Shown one piece after another: positions 41,867 to 50,617 of a stretch of DNA of 50,617 nucleotides; the first letter of the stretch is position 1, and each line of letters begins with the position of its first letter. The position numbers and the translations under genes were made by a program. The stretch spans positions 1 to 50,617 of the forward strand of contig CABTXQ010000004.1 of NCBI GenBank assembly GCA_902488835.1, written 5' to 3'. The notes below the pieces were generated by a model. The model worked only from the letters and a program-made list of their open reading frames with translations, ran no database searches and was not told the origin of the DNA. The stretch comes from an uncultured Ileibacterium sp. (GTDB taxonomy: Bacteria > Bacillota > Clostridia > Peptostreptococcales > Anaerovoracaceae).

Positions 41867-43783
41867 ATGATAGATTTTGACTTAGATAAAATGCTTTTTA
41901 CGATTGAGCCTACGGATAATGATGATAATATAATCGATATATTAAATGAACACCCGGAACTTAAGTTTGTGTCGTTTCGTGGAGTTGATTTAGCTGGACA
42001 CGTAATTGATGAGAATATTCCTATTAGAGTATTCAAAGAAAATTTTTCAAAGCTGATGAAAAGCGGAGTTCAGACTGATGGCTCAAGTGTAGCCTTACCG
42101 ATGATTGCGGAATTATCCAATGCAAGAGTTGATATTCTCCCGGATAGGGATGTCAATTGGTATGTGGAATACAATTATATGAACAGAGATTTTTCTACGG
42201 GACTTCCTGTAGGGACATTGAGAATCCCATCGTTTCTTAGACATAACGGGGATACATTTGTAGGGCCTAGAGTTTTTCTAAAAAATCAAATTGACAGATT
42301 CAAAAGAGAACTTTTGGAAATTCTCAGAGAAAATCCTTATGTTTTCAAATACATTGGTGGCACGAAAAGCGTGGACGAGATAGAAGGCCTTAATCTCACA
42401 AGTGCGACCGAACTTGAATTTTGGGTAAAAACTCCTAGTGACAGAGCTGATAGGGCACAACTTTCGGCTTCTCAGGAGCTAAAGGAACAGTACTGGAAAA
42501 GGACAACGGGACCGGTAGGTACGGCACTTGAACAGTCTATTGAAATTCTTGAACGCTACGGATTCAATGTTGAAATGGGACATAAGGAGACCGGAGGCGT
42601 AAAAGCCAAGATGGGGCAATCCGGCAACTACGACCACATAATGGAACAGCTTGAAATAGATTGGGAATATTCAAATCCGATGCAGGCATGTGACAATGAA
42701 ATTCAGGTAAAGAATATTGTCAAAGATGTGTTCAGAAAACATAAGCTCGAGGTTACCTTCTATGCAAAACCTATAACAGGGGTTGCAGGAAATGGCGAAC
42801 ACACACATCTAGGAATGACAGCGAAACTTAAAGACGGAAGGGTCGTCAATTTATTTGAGTCAGATGATAGAGAACATGAGTTTATGAGTCCTGTTGGCTT
42901 TGGTGCACTTATGGGGATCCTTAAGAATTATGACATTCTAAATCCTTTTGTAAGTGCAACAAACGACAGTTTTAACAGGATGAAGCCGGACTTCGAAGCA
43001 CCTGTTTGTACGGTAACCTCTCTTGGAATGGACCAAAGAACTCCATCTAGGAACAGGACAGTGCTCATAGGGCTGATACGCGATATTGATAATCCTCTTG
43101 CAACCAGGTTTGAGCTAAGATCTCCGAATCCACATAGCAATACTTTCATGGTTATTGGAGCGGGATATGCTGTTATGCTTGATGGTATAAGGGCAGCTCT
43201 AGAGAATAAAAAAACGCCTTACGAACTTGAACGCTCAATATCAAAGAAAGCAGGAGAACCGGATTTTTATCTTTTAAAGGAGAGAGAATATAGAAGCGAA
43301 GAGAATGTCTTCGATTACTATACACAGTATGAAAGGGAAAAACTATTCGGCAAGGCACCGCTAACGGTTTGGGAGAATTTTAAAGCATTTGAAGACAATG
43401 CGGACAGGATGTCAATAATTCATGCTAATGATGAGGTTATGAAACTTATCATCACATCATATAGAGCACAGATGATAGGCAAATGGCGCACTGAAATATA
43501 TGAGAGAATCATACCTAATACGAGAGAGTTTGTGAGGGAATGCATAAAGATTCACGATGATGAAAATGCTTCAGAATACGATATTATTAACTGGAATAGA
43601 GTAAGCGAACTAAGATACAATCTTGCGAAGGATGCTTCAGGGCACAAGTCTATTTTGACTAAGGAAATAGAAGCACTTGACAGGTATGATTTTATAAAGG
43701 CGTCTAGAATAGAGATTGAAATATTAAAAAATACTGAAGAGCTGAGAGATGCTTACAACAAATATATTGAAAACTTATTTTAG
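41867..43783 (+). CDS. Glutamine synthetase-family protein, long form
   Basis: 638 residues against about 440-470 for classical GlnA. An N-terminal beta-grasp part (VSFRGVDLAGHVIDE, QTDGSSVALP) precedes the catalytic fold: ATELEFWV, GNGEHTHLGM, a Glu in FNRMKPDFEAP, the Arg in SRNRTV and RFELRSPNPHSNTF. Most active-site positions are kept, but the usual NGSGMH is AGNGEH. About 150 extra C-terminal residues are helical and of unknown role. It may make glutamine or another gamma-glutamyl amide. The ATG at 41867 follows GGAGG; serS begins 12 bases after it. Confidence 0.8.
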   Translation: MIDFDLDKMLFTIEPTDNDDNIIDILNEHPELKFVSFRGVDLAGHVIDENIPIRVFKENFSKLMKSGVQTDGSSVALPMIAELSNARVDILPDRDVNWYVEYNYMNRDFSTGLPVGTLRIPSFLRHNGDTFVGPRVFLKNQIDRFKRELLEILRENPYVFKYIGGTKSVDEIEGLNLTSATELEFWVKTPSDRADRAQLSASQELKEQYWKRTTGPVGTALEQSIEILERYGFNVEMGHKETGGVKAKMGQSGNYDHIMEQLEIDWEYSNPMQACDNEIQVKNIVKDVFRKHKLEVTFYAKPITGVAGNGEHTHLGMTAKLKDGRVVNLFESDDREHEFMSPVGFGALMGILKNYDILNPFVSATNDSFNRMKPDFEAPVCTVTSLGMDQRTPSRNRTVLIGLIRDIDNPLATRFELRSPNPHSNTFMVIGAGYAVMLDGIRAALENKKTPYELERSISKKAGEPDFYLLKEREYRSEENVFDYYTQYEREKLFGKAPLTVWENFKAFEDNADRMSIIHANDEVMKLIITSYRAQMIGKWRTEIYERIIPNTREFVRECIKIHDDENASEYDIINWNRVSELRYNLAKDASGHKSILTKEIEALDRYDFIKASRIEIEILKNTEELRDAYNKYIENLF

Positions 43784-43795
43784 GAGGGGAGAACA

Positions 43796-45067
43796 ATGCT
43801 TGATATAAGAAGAGTTAGAGAAAATCCGGATGAAGTTAAGGCTGCAGTGGAAAGAAGAGGAAAGGGTGATTATGGCATTGATGAACTTATAGAATGCGAC
43901 AAAAAAAGAAGAAAATTACTTTCTGTCATGGAGCAGCTAAAGCATACGCAAAAGGAAGCATCTGGGCTCGTTCCTAAGCTCAAAAAAGAAGGAAAAGATA
44001 CGACCGAACTATTCAGCAAGATGAAAAAATTGAGCAGTAAGGTAAAAGAGCTTGAGAAAGAAGTTTCTGATGTAGAAGCAAGGCAAAAAGAACTTCTATT
44101 AAATATTCCTAATACTCCAAACGAGTCGGTACCTACTGGAGAGGATGACTCGGACAATGTTGAGATGTGGAAATTCAAGGAACCCACAAAGTTTGATTTT
44201 GAGCCAAAGGCACATTGGGAAATTGGAGAAAATCTTGACATTTTGGATTTTGAAAGAGGAGCAAAGCTTTCAGGTGCGAGATTCACGGTATATAAGAAGC
44301 TTGCTGCAAGATTAGAACGCTCTGTTATAAGCTTCATGCTTGATTTACACACGATAGATCAGGATTATGATGAAATTCTTCCACCATTCATGGTCAATAG
44401 AGAAGCGATGATTGGAACAGGACAGCTGCCTAAATTCGAAGATGATATGTATCACATTGAAGATACTGATCAGTTCCTAATTCCTACAGCAGAGGTACCG
44501 GTAACAAACCTATATGATGGGGAGATACTTAGCGTTGAAGATCTTCCAATATATCACACCGCATATACTCCATGTTTCAGAAAAGAAGCGGGGTCTGCCG
44601 GAAGAGATACAAGAGGCTTGATAAGACAGCATCAGTTCAATAAGGTTGAGCTCGTAAAATTTGTCAAACCTGAAACCTCATATGATGAACTTGAAAAACT
44701 TACAAAGGATGCTGAAGAGGTACTAAAAATCCTAGATATTCCATATCGTGTTGTAAAACTTTCAAGTGGAGACCTCGGATTTTCATCGGCAATGACTTAC
44801 GATATAGAAGTATGGATGCCAAGTTACGGAAGGTATGTTGAAATTTCAAGTTGCTCAAACTTTGAGGATTATCAGGCAAGGAGAGCTAATATAAGATTTA
44901 AAAGAAGCAAGGAAGAGAAACCTGAATTTGTTCATACTCTTAACGGATCAGGACTTGCAGTAGGAAGAACAGTAGCGGCTATATTAGAAAATTATCAAAA
45001 TGAAGATGGAACGGTCAGAGTTCCTAAAGCACTCGTAAAATACATGGGATGCGATTTAATAAAATAA
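43796..45067 (+). CDS. serS: Serine-tRNA ligase
   Basis: A 423-residue class II synthetase. The N-terminal coiled-coil arm spans about residues 30-105. Class II motif 2 is TPCFRKEAGSAGRDTRGLIRQHQFNKVE and motif 3 is NGSGLAVGRTVAAILENYQ; EISSCSNFEDYQARR is typical of SerRS. It charges tRNA-Ser. AGGAGGGG lies before the ATG. There is no T-box: only 12 bases separate it from the upstream gene, so it is read from that gene's promoter. Confidence 0.97.
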   Translation: MLDIRRVRENPDEVKAAVERRGKGDYGIDELIECDKKRRKLLSVMEQLKHTQKEASGLVPKLKKEGKDTTELFSKMKKLSSKVKELEKEVSDVEARQKELLLNIPNTPNESVPTGEDDSDNVEMWKFKEPTKFDFEPKAHWEIGENLDILDFERGAKLSGARFTVYKKLAARLERSVISFMLDLHTIDQDYDEILPPFMVNREAMIGTGQLPKFEDDMYHIEDTDQFLIPTAEVPVTNLYDGEILSVEDLPIYHTAYTPCFRKEAGSAGRDTRGLIRQHQFNKVELVKFVKPETSYDELEKLTKDAEEVLKILDIPYRVVKLSSGDLGFSSAMTYDIEVWMPSYGRYVEISSCSNFEDYQARRANIRFKRSKEEKPEFVHTLNGSGLAVGRTVAAILENYQNEDGTVRVPKALVKYMGCDLIK

Positions 45068-45076
45068 AGCATAAAA

Positions 45077-46519
45077 ATGTCAGATAAAACTCAAAAAACC
45101 ATAACGGATTTTACAATAGAACACGCAAAAAAATGGCCCGTATCATTTCATATGCCGGGGCATAAGGGAAGGTTTCGAACATTTGAGAAATACGGATTTA
45201 AGGATTTTGCCGAAAGCCTGATAAATCAGGATATAACGGAGATAAGAGGAGCTGACGTTCTCGGCTCTCCATCTTCGGTTATTATGAATGTTATGGAAAA
45301 TTATAGGGATCTATACGAGGTAAAACATACAGAACTTCTTATCAACGGAAGCTCAGTCGGAATAATGGCTGCAATTCTTGCTTCAGTCGAAAGAGGCGGG
45401 AGTATAATAATTGACAGACAGTCGCATAAGAGCGTATATAACGCATTAAGGCTTGGAAGAATCAAGCCTATATATGCAAAAACATCAGAAAAATCAATAA
45501 GAGAAGCACTTGTAAAATCAAATGATGCCTCTGCAGTTCTGATAACCAGCCCTGACTATATGGGTAATATGGTAAATATAAGAAGAATTGCTAATGATGT
45601 TCATGCACTAGGTAAGATTCTAATTGTTGATCAGGCACATGGAGCACATCTTAAATTCTTTGACAATGCATTCAAAACAAGGACGGCAGCTGAGAATTCA
45701 GGTGCCGATATTGTTGTTGAAAGCACTCATAAGACATTATTCTCATTTACGGGAACAGGGATACTTAATATCTGCACTGAAAGGATAGATAAAAGAGCAA
45801 TACGTGAAATGCTTAATATGCTGGAAACTACAAGTCCATCATATATTCTTATGGACAGTCTAGATATTAACGAAAAGATAATGCATCAATATGGAGACGA
45901 GATTGTAAGGTCGTGGAGAAGGAATATTCTTAATTTTTACAAAAAAGCCTCTGATATTAATGGTATAAGATTCAATTCAAATGTTGATATTTCGGGGAGA
46001 AATTTTCAAACGGATATTGACATAACGAAAATTAGAATCGATATGAGTGCAATCGGACTTAGTGGCGAAGATTTGCAGTCAAGACTTGAAGACTATGGTA
46101 TATATGTTGAGATGTCATACGGAAACGAGGTGCTTATATATACCGGAGCCGGAAACACAGAAGATGATTTTGAAGAGCTTTATAAAGCCCTCAAGCAAAT
46201 TTCAAATTCTTGGAAACAACCGGATAATTCAAAATCAGAAAGATTTATTTCTTTAGACGAAAATACAGAAGATATATATTGTACCGAGCAGGCTGATATA
46301 CCGGATGAATATGAGAACGTATCAATAAGGTATGCTGAGGGAAGAATTCTATATGATCCCATAATTCCGTTTCCTCCAGGAAGAGCAATAGCCTGCCCTG
46401 GAGAAATAGTTAATAGAAATTTAATTATGGCAATAATGAAGATGATGATGGATGAAAAAACTGTTTTCGGAGTGGATGACGATGGAGAAATAAAAGTTGG
46501 GATTGTGAAGGGAAAGTGA
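45077..46519 (+). CDS. Orn/Lys/Arg decarboxylase-family PLP enzyme
   Basis: 480 residues. The family opening is FHMPGHKGRF, then DITEIRGADVLGSPSSVI, RQSHKSVYNALRL, and LIVDQAHGAHLKFF. The PLP lysine is K219 in VESTHKTLFSFTG. The C-terminal YDPIIPFPPGRAIACPGE completes the class. The short, single-wing form matches Gram-positive arginine, lysine or ornithine decarboxylases; the exact substrate cannot be told. It would make a polyamine precursor. It lies nine bases after serS with a weak ribosome site. Confidence 0.9.
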   Translation: MSDKTQKTITDFTIEHAKKWPVSFHMPGHKGRFRTFEKYGFKDFAESLINQDITEIRGADVLGSPSSVIMNVMENYRDLYEVKHTELLINGSSVGIMAAILASVERGGSIIIDRQSHKSVYNALRLGRIKPIYAKTSEKSIREALVKSNDASAVLITSPDYMGNMVNIRRIANDVHALGKILIVDQAHGAHLKFFDNAFKTRTAAENSGADIVVESTHKTLFSFTGTGILNICTERIDKRAIREMLNMLETTSPSYILMDSLDINEKIMHQYGDEIVRSWRRNILNFYKKASDINGIRFNSNVDISGRNFQTDIDITKIRIDMSAIGLSGEDLQSRLEDYGIYVEMSYGNEVLIYTGAGNTEDDFEELYKALKQISNSWKQPDNSKSERFISLDENTEDIYCTEQADIPDEYENVSIRYAEGRILYDPIIPFPPGRAIACPGEIVNRNLIMAIMKMMMDEKTVFGVDDDGEIKVGIVKGK

Positions 46520-46626
46520 ACTACTGTGAATTTTTGGGATGACTTTTAATAACCAATGATGTATAATCAATAGATGCAAGTAAAGATGTAAAGTAAATTA
46601 TGTGTAGAAAGGAAGGGTCCTAAAGA

Positions 46627-47940
46627 ATGAGCCAAGGAAAACATTTGCCAAGTATTCATGTGAAACATCACAAGAATACGGCCGGTGTCGAGACGGCTAT
46701 CTTACCAATACCTGATGTAGTCAAGATCGATATGTCGCAGAGCATCGGTGCACCCTGCAAACCACTAGTCAAGAAAGGCGATGCGGTTAAAGTGGGACAG
46801 AAGATTGGAGATACCGATGCTTTTGTCAGTGCGCCTGTACATTCAAGTGTAAGCGGCACGGTTAAAGATATCATTCAGGTTACGGGTAATATGGGGCGTC
46901 CCGAGACGCTGATCGTCATCGAGACAGACAAAAAGCAGGAGGTTAGTGAAGAAGTAAAACCGCCTAAGGCAGACACATTTGAAGAATTCATCGCAGGTGT
47001 CAGAGCTTCCGGCGTTGTCGGATTGGGTGGAGCTTCATTCCCTACTCACATTAAGCTTAATCCAAAGAACCTTGAGGAGTGTGATACTCTCATAGTAAAT
47101 GGAGCTGAGTGTGAACCATTTATTACAGCAGACAACAGAATAATGGTTGAAGATGGACAGCTTGTTGCTGACGGAATGAGGATGATAATGGATCACCTTA
47201 ACCTCAAACATGGATTTATAGGTATTGAGGACAACAAACCTGATGCAATCGAGAATATGAAGAAGGTGTTTGATCAGAGCGGATATTCAGATATGTCGGT
47301 ATTCCCTTTGCCTTCAAGCTATCCTAAGGGAGCAGAGCGTGTACTGGTCTATGAAATAACCGGTAAGACCATGAACGCTGGTGTACTTCCTGCAGACTTA
47401 GGGGTTATTCTCGACAATGTAACAACTGTTGCAGCAATATCAGAATTCTTCAAGACAGGCATGCCTCTTGTAAGAAGAAGAGTTACTGTTGATGGTGATG
47501 CGGTAAAAGAGCCTAAGAATGTTATGGTACCGGTTGGTACTCAGGTTACTGATGTAGCTACATTCTGTGGAGGATATAGGTGCGAACCTAAGAAGATAAT
47601 ATTGGGCGGACCGATGATGGGACGTGCAATCAATTCCGACTCAGTGCCTACAATGAAGAACACGGGTTCAATACTTATGTTCGGAAATGAAGCGGCACAG
47701 GTAAAGGAAGAAACACAGTGCATCAACTGTGGACGCTGCCATACAGCATGTCCATTTGGCCTTATGCCAATGATATTTGCTGAGGCATATGAGAGAAGAG
47801 AAGTCGAAAGACTTGAAGATTTCAGAATTATGCAGTGCATGAGCTGTGGTAGCTGCTCATATGTTTGTCCTGCAAGAAGACCGCTAAGCTTTACCAATAC
47901 GCTGGCGAAAAGTTTTGTAAAGGGGGCGACGGCAAAATAA
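46627..47940 (+). CDS. rnfC: Rnf complex subunit C
   Basis: 437 residues. The N-terminal RnfC/NqrF-like barrel (VHSSVSGTVKDI) leads to the flavin/NADH region (GVVGLGGASFPTHIK, NGAECEPFITADNR). Two [4Fe-4S] motifs follow, CINCGRCHTACPFG and CMSCGSCSYVCPARRP. It is the peripheral NAD-reducing subunit that takes electrons from ferredoxin via RnfB. GAAAGGAAGGG precedes the ATG. A TATAAT at 46562 may be the operon -10, with an unclear -35. The stop overlaps the rnfD start. Confidence 0.95.
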   Translation: MSQGKHLPSIHVKHHKNTAGVETAILPIPDVVKIDMSQSIGAPCKPLVKKGDAVKVGQKIGDTDAFVSAPVHSSVSGTVKDIIQVTGNMGRPETLIVIETDKKQEVSEEVKPPKADTFEEFIAGVRASGVVGLGGASFPTHIKLNPKNLEECDTLIVNGAECEPFITADNRIMVEDGQLVADGMRMIMDHLNLKHGFIGIEDNKPDAIENMKKVFDQSGYSDMSVFPLPSSYPKGAERVLVYEITGKTMNAGVLPADLGVILDNVTTVAAISEFFKTGMPLVRRRVTVDGDAVKEPKNVMVPVGTQVTDVATFCGGYRCEPKKIILGGPMMGRAINSDSVPTMKNTGSILMFGNEAAQVKEETQCINCGRCHTACPFGLMPMIFAEAYERREVERLEDFRIMQCMSCGSCSYVCPARRPLSFTNTLAKSFVKGATAK

Positions 47941-48926
47941 TGGATAACAATAATAAATTCCACGATAATTTGATCGTATCATCCGCACCTCATATTGTGT
48001 CGGATACAGATACTACAAGAGTTATGGCTATGGTTATTGTAGCTTTGCTGCCTGCACTATGTGTCGGAATATACGTATTCGGATTCAGGGTATTGATCCT
48101 TGCAATCGCATGTATGCTAAGCAGTGCATTCTTCGAGTGGGGATATAATAAGCTTATGAAGAGGCCTCAGACAGTTGGTGATCTGAGTGCTACGCTTACA
48201 GGATTACTTATTGCAATGAACGTTCCTTCAACTCTTCCAATTTGGATGGGTATTGTAGGCTCATTTGTAGCAATAATTATCGTTAAGCAGTTATATGGTG
48301 GAATAGGAAGAAACTTTGTAAACCCCGCTATAACTGGAAGAATTGTATTATTTATCTCATTTGCTTCAGAGATGTCAACATGGCCTGTTCCAAAGATGGC
48401 TAATACAGATGCCGTTACAGGACCTACACCTCTTGGACATCTTGCAGCAAAAGAATTCGATCAGTTGCCTTCAAACCTAGATATGTTCTTAGGATTCATA
48501 GGAGGTTCTGTTGGTGAAGTTAGTGCTTTTGCACTTATCATAGGAGGGATTTTCCTAGTTTGGAAGAAAATAATTTCTCCTGTTATTCCATGTGCATTTA
48601 TTGGAACAGTTTTTGTTCTAACATTGATTTACTATGCTGCTAATCCTGTATCAGGACATAGTGCATTCAGCATGGCACTATTCCATATTCTCGCAGGAGG
48701 AGTTATGCTTGGTGCGATCTTCATGGCAACAGATTATGTTACAACACCTAAGCTTACGTCAGGACAGATTATATTCGGTATAGGCTGTGGACTTATAACT
48801 GTCGTAATCAGACTTTGGGCATCATATCCGGAAGGTGTATCCTTCTCAATCTTGCTCATGAATATCTGTACACCGCTGATTAATAGAGTTACCTTCAAGA
48901 GATATATCAAAGGAGGTGCCAAGTAA
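47940..48926 (+). CDS. rnfD: Rnf complex subunit D
   Basis: A 328-residue NqrB/RnfD membrane protein with about nine helices. The covalent-FMN motif is DAVTGPTPL with the acceptor Thr163. Typical stretches include KQLYGGIGRNFVNPAITGRI and MATDYVTTPKLTSGQIIFGI. The ATG overlaps the rnfC stop as TAATG; a longer frame running upstream into rnfC is not the real start. It forms part of the ion-pumping membrane core. Confidence 0.95.
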   Translation: MDNNNKFHDNLIVSSAPHIVSDTDTTRVMAMVIVALLPALCVGIYVFGFRVLILAIACMLSSAFFEWGYNKLMKRPQTVGDLSATLTGLLIAMNVPSTLPIWMGIVGSFVAIIIVKQLYGGIGRNFVNPAITGRIVLFISFASEMSTWPVPKMANTDAVTGPTPLGHLAAKEFDQLPSNLDMFLGFIGGSVGEVSAFALIIGGIFLVWKKIISPVIPCAFIGTVFVLTLIYYAANPVSGHSAFSMALFHILAGGVMLGAIFMATDYVTTPKLTSGQIIFGIGCGLITVVIRLWASYPEGVSFSILLMNICTPLINRVTFKRYIKGGAK

Positions 48927-49504
48927 TGAAAAAAGATTCTGCATATCAGAACACATTTGCTCCAATTGTAGTGCTGGCAATTATTTGCTTAGTAGTTACA
49001 TTTGCCGTTGCATTCGTATACGGTATTACAAAGCCTATTATTGAAAAGAATACAACTAAGGCGGCAAACCAAGCTAGGGCGGAGCTCCTTCCTGAGGCGA
49101 AGGGGGATTTCAAACAGTATGATGGTGATCTGAAAGTCCTAAAGAAGGATCAGGTCTTCGTCACAGAAGCTTACGAGGCTACAAACGGAACAGGAGTTGT
49201 TATTACAGTCAAATCCAAGAGCTATGGCGGACTGCTTACAGCTATGGTTGGAATTGATAAGGATGGTGCCATTACCAAGGTTAAGGTAACAGAACATTCA
49301 GATACACCTGGAGTTGGTACAAAGCCTGATGAGGGACCTGACTTCCTGCCTCAATACAAAGGACTTAAAGAACTTAAGAATGAAAATGTTAAGAATGATG
49401 ACAGCATCAAACATATCACAGGTGCATCGGTATCATCATCCGCAATACATGAGGCTGTATGGAATGCAATGCAGCAATATAAAGCAATGGGAGGTGCAAA
49501 GTAA
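48926..49504 (+). CDS. rnfG: Rnf complex subunit G
   Basis: 192 residues with one N-terminal membrane helix (IVVLAIICLVVTFAVAFVY) and an extracytoplasmic FMN-binding domain (GGLLTAMVGIDKDGAITKV, SDTPGVG). The flavinylation motif reads TGASVSSSA, so Ser168 stands where Thr is the usual FMN acceptor (SGAT). Flavin attachment needs an ApbE transferase, not in this window. TAATG couples it to rnfD and again to rnfE. AAAGGAGG precedes the start. Confidence 0.93.
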   Translation: MKKDSAYQNTFAPIVVLAIICLVVTFAVAFVYGITKPIIEKNTTKAANQARAELLPEAKGDFKQYDGDLKVLKKDQVFVTEAYEATNGTGVVITVKSKSYGGLLTAMVGIDKDGAITKVKVTEHSDTPGVGTKPDEGPDFLPQYKGLKELKNENVKNDDSIKHITGASVSSSAIHEAVWNAMQQYKAMGGAK

Positions 49505-50226
49505 TGAAAAGCAAAACAAGTAAACTTTCCATCCTCTTGAATGGTATCATCAAAGAGAATCCCGTACTCGTCCTTCTTATAGGAACATGTCCGGCACTTG
49601 CAACATCATCATCTGCAACAAACGGACTTGGAATGGGACTTTCTGCAACAGTTGTACTAATATGTTCAAATATTGTTATTTCACTTTTGAGAAAAGTTAT
49701 CCCTGACAAGGTAAGAATACCATGTTACATTGTAGTAATCGCAGGGTTCGTAACAGTAGTGCAGTTCCTACTTCAAGGATATGTTCCTTCACTCTATAAG
49801 AGTCTCGGACTTTTCATTCCTCTGATTGTTGTTAACTGCATCATCCTTGGAAGAGCTGAAGCTTTTGCTAATAAGCACAACATCTTAGATTCTGCTATGG
49901 ACGGAATAGGAATGGGACTAGGATTCACTGTTACACTCGTATGCATGGGAGCTATAAGAGAAATCCTAGGAACAGGAGCGATATTTGGAGTAACAATTCT
50001 TGGTGATTGGTTCACTCCTGTCGGAATAATGAACCTTGCTCCAGGAGCATTCTTCGTATATGGACTTCTTGTAGCTATACTGAATAAGGCAACAAAGGGA
50101 AAAGCATTGAAGAATAAGACATTCAGTTGCGGTGGCTGCCCAATGTATAACTCATGTAATTCACAAGAAGAGGGCTGCGAGCTCCAAACAGAGCCTCAGA
50201 TGGCACAGAAAGGAGCTGAAGCATAA
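49504..50226 (+). CDS. rnfE: Rnf complex subunit E
   Basis: A 240-residue NqrD/RnfE membrane protein with about six helices. It has IGTCPALATSSSATNGLGMG and VVNCIILGRAEAF, whose cysteines in the homologous RnfA/RnfE pair hold the intramembrane [2Fe-2S] cluster. The tail has four further cysteines (C209, C212, C218, C225: CGGCPMYNSC then GC), an uncommon extra on the cytoplasmic or external end. It overlaps rnfG and rnfA by TAATG-type junctions. Confidence 0.94.
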   Translation: MKSKTSKLSILLNGIIKENPVLVLLIGTCPALATSSSATNGLGMGLSATVVLICSNIVISLLRKVIPDKVRIPCYIVVIAGFVTVVQFLLQGYVPSLYKSLGLFIPLIVVNCIILGRAEAFANKHNILDSAMDGIGMGLGFTVTLVCMGAIREILGTGAIFGVTILGDWFTPVGIMNLAPGAFFVYGLLVAILNKATKGKALKNKTFSCGGCPMYNSCNSQEEGCELQTEPQMAQKGAEA

Positions 50227-50617
50227 TGGTTAAGATTATAATAATTTTCATGTCGATGATTTTGGTTAACAACTTCCTGCTCCAGCAATTCCTAGGTATT
50301 TGTTCATTCCTCGGAGTATCGAACAAAATGGATTCATCTGTAGGCATGAGTGGAGCGGTAATCTTCGTAATGGTTCTTGCTGAAGCTGTAACATGGCCTA
50401 TTCAGCAAATCCTTAACAAGTTTGATATTGGGTACTTACAAACAATCGTATTTATCCTTGTAATAGCTTCACTTGTACAGTTTGTAGAGATGTTCATGAA
50501 GAAATATATGCCTGCATTACAGAAGGCACTTGGTATATACCTTCCACTGATTACAACCAACTGTGCTGTACTTGGAGTTACTATTTTGAGTATTAGTAAT
50601 AATTACACTTTTGCACA
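50226..50617 (+). CDS. rnfA: Rnf complex subunit A (runs off the window)
   Basis: About 130 residues are visible. The N-terminus NNFLLQQFLGICSFLGVS and the later ITTNCAVLGVTILS match RnfA/NqrE; the two cysteines pair with those of RnfE around the intramembrane [2Fe-2S] cluster. The start overlaps the rnfE stop (TAATG) with GAAAGGAG upstream. rnfB would be expected next, outside the window. Confidence 0.95.
   Translation, partial: MVKIIIIFMSMILVNNFLLQQFLGICSFLGVSNKMDSSVGMSGAVIFVMVLAEAVTWPIQQILNKFDIGYLQTIVFILVIASLVQFVEMFMKKYMPALQKALGIYLPLITTNCAVLGVTILSISNNYTFA

Noticed and set aside
43784..43795. T-box leader for serS
   Set aside because: Only 12 bases separate serS from the upstream gene.
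1..50617. CRISPR arrays, insertion sequences, rRNA genes
   Set aside because: I saw no regularly spaced repeats, transposase motifs or rRNA segments on either strand.

Overview
The window looks like chromosomal DNA from a strictly anaerobic, low-GC Gram-positive bacterium of class Clostridia. Signs are the Rnf complex in the clostridial C-D-G-E-A order, ferredoxin-dependent 2-oxoacid oxidoreductase, a butyrate kinase homologue, sortase-type surface proteins, strong AGGAGG ribosome binding sites and several TTG/GTG starts. An amino-acid-fermenting, Eubacterium/Mogibacterium-like member of Anaerovoracaceae (Family XIII) would fit, but that placement is inference. The sequence is gene-dense and mostly ordinary. 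I see no prophage, insertion sequence, CRISPR array or rRNA.

Layout. (1) 1-8.4 kb is a catabolic block. It holds the end of a butyrate kinase, a fold-type-I aminotransferase and an MFS transporter, then an NhaC antiporter divergent from a four-subunit 2-oxoacid:ferredoxin oxidoreductase, then an IclR regulator. The likely logic is amino acid to 2-oxoacid to acyl-CoA to acyl-phosphate to ATP, with reduced ferredoxin made on the way. GAAC..GTTC palindromes sit at both divergent promoters and are the obvious IclR operators. (2) 8.4-15.0 kb holds a large sortase-anchored surface protein, CvpA, MsrA, and a glutathione peroxidase next to an OhrR-like MarR regulator with a good OhrR box. (3) 15.1-27.9 kb is a molybdenum hydroxylase island: a MocA-like nucleotidyltransferase fused to a ModE-type winged helix, a histidine phosphatase, XdhC, a MoeA-like protein, MoaC, MoaA, a MOSC-MogA fusion, ModABC, and a three-subunit xanthine-dehydrogenase-family enzyme of unknown substrate. 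(4) 28.0-29.4 kb is a cassette of three small genes (YopX-like, unknown, Cys-rich unknown). (5) 29.4-36.2 kb is housekeeping: HD protein, TadA, an Ig-like membrane protein, IspE, a GntR regulator, Ppx and Ppk1, with Pho-box-like repeats before ppx. (6) 36.3-46.5 kb holds tRNA-Lys(CTT), an acidic zinc-ribbon membrane protein, a UPF0182 protein, a long glutamine synthetase homologue, SerRS and an Orn/Lys/Arg decarboxylase. (7) 46.6-50.6 kb is rnfCDGE and the start of rnfA, which would convert reduced ferredoxin into an ion gradient.

The most unusual items are the MocA-ModE fusion controlling or heading the molybdenum island, the unknown trio behind the hydroxylase genes, the palindromes between nhaC and the oxidoreductase operon, two genes (cvpA, tadA) whose promoters predict leaderless mRNAs, a non-canonical GPRTG sorting signal, and a cysteine-rich tail on RnfE. 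I did not find a clear, wholly new defence or mobile system. All family assignments come from reading motifs, not from database searches.
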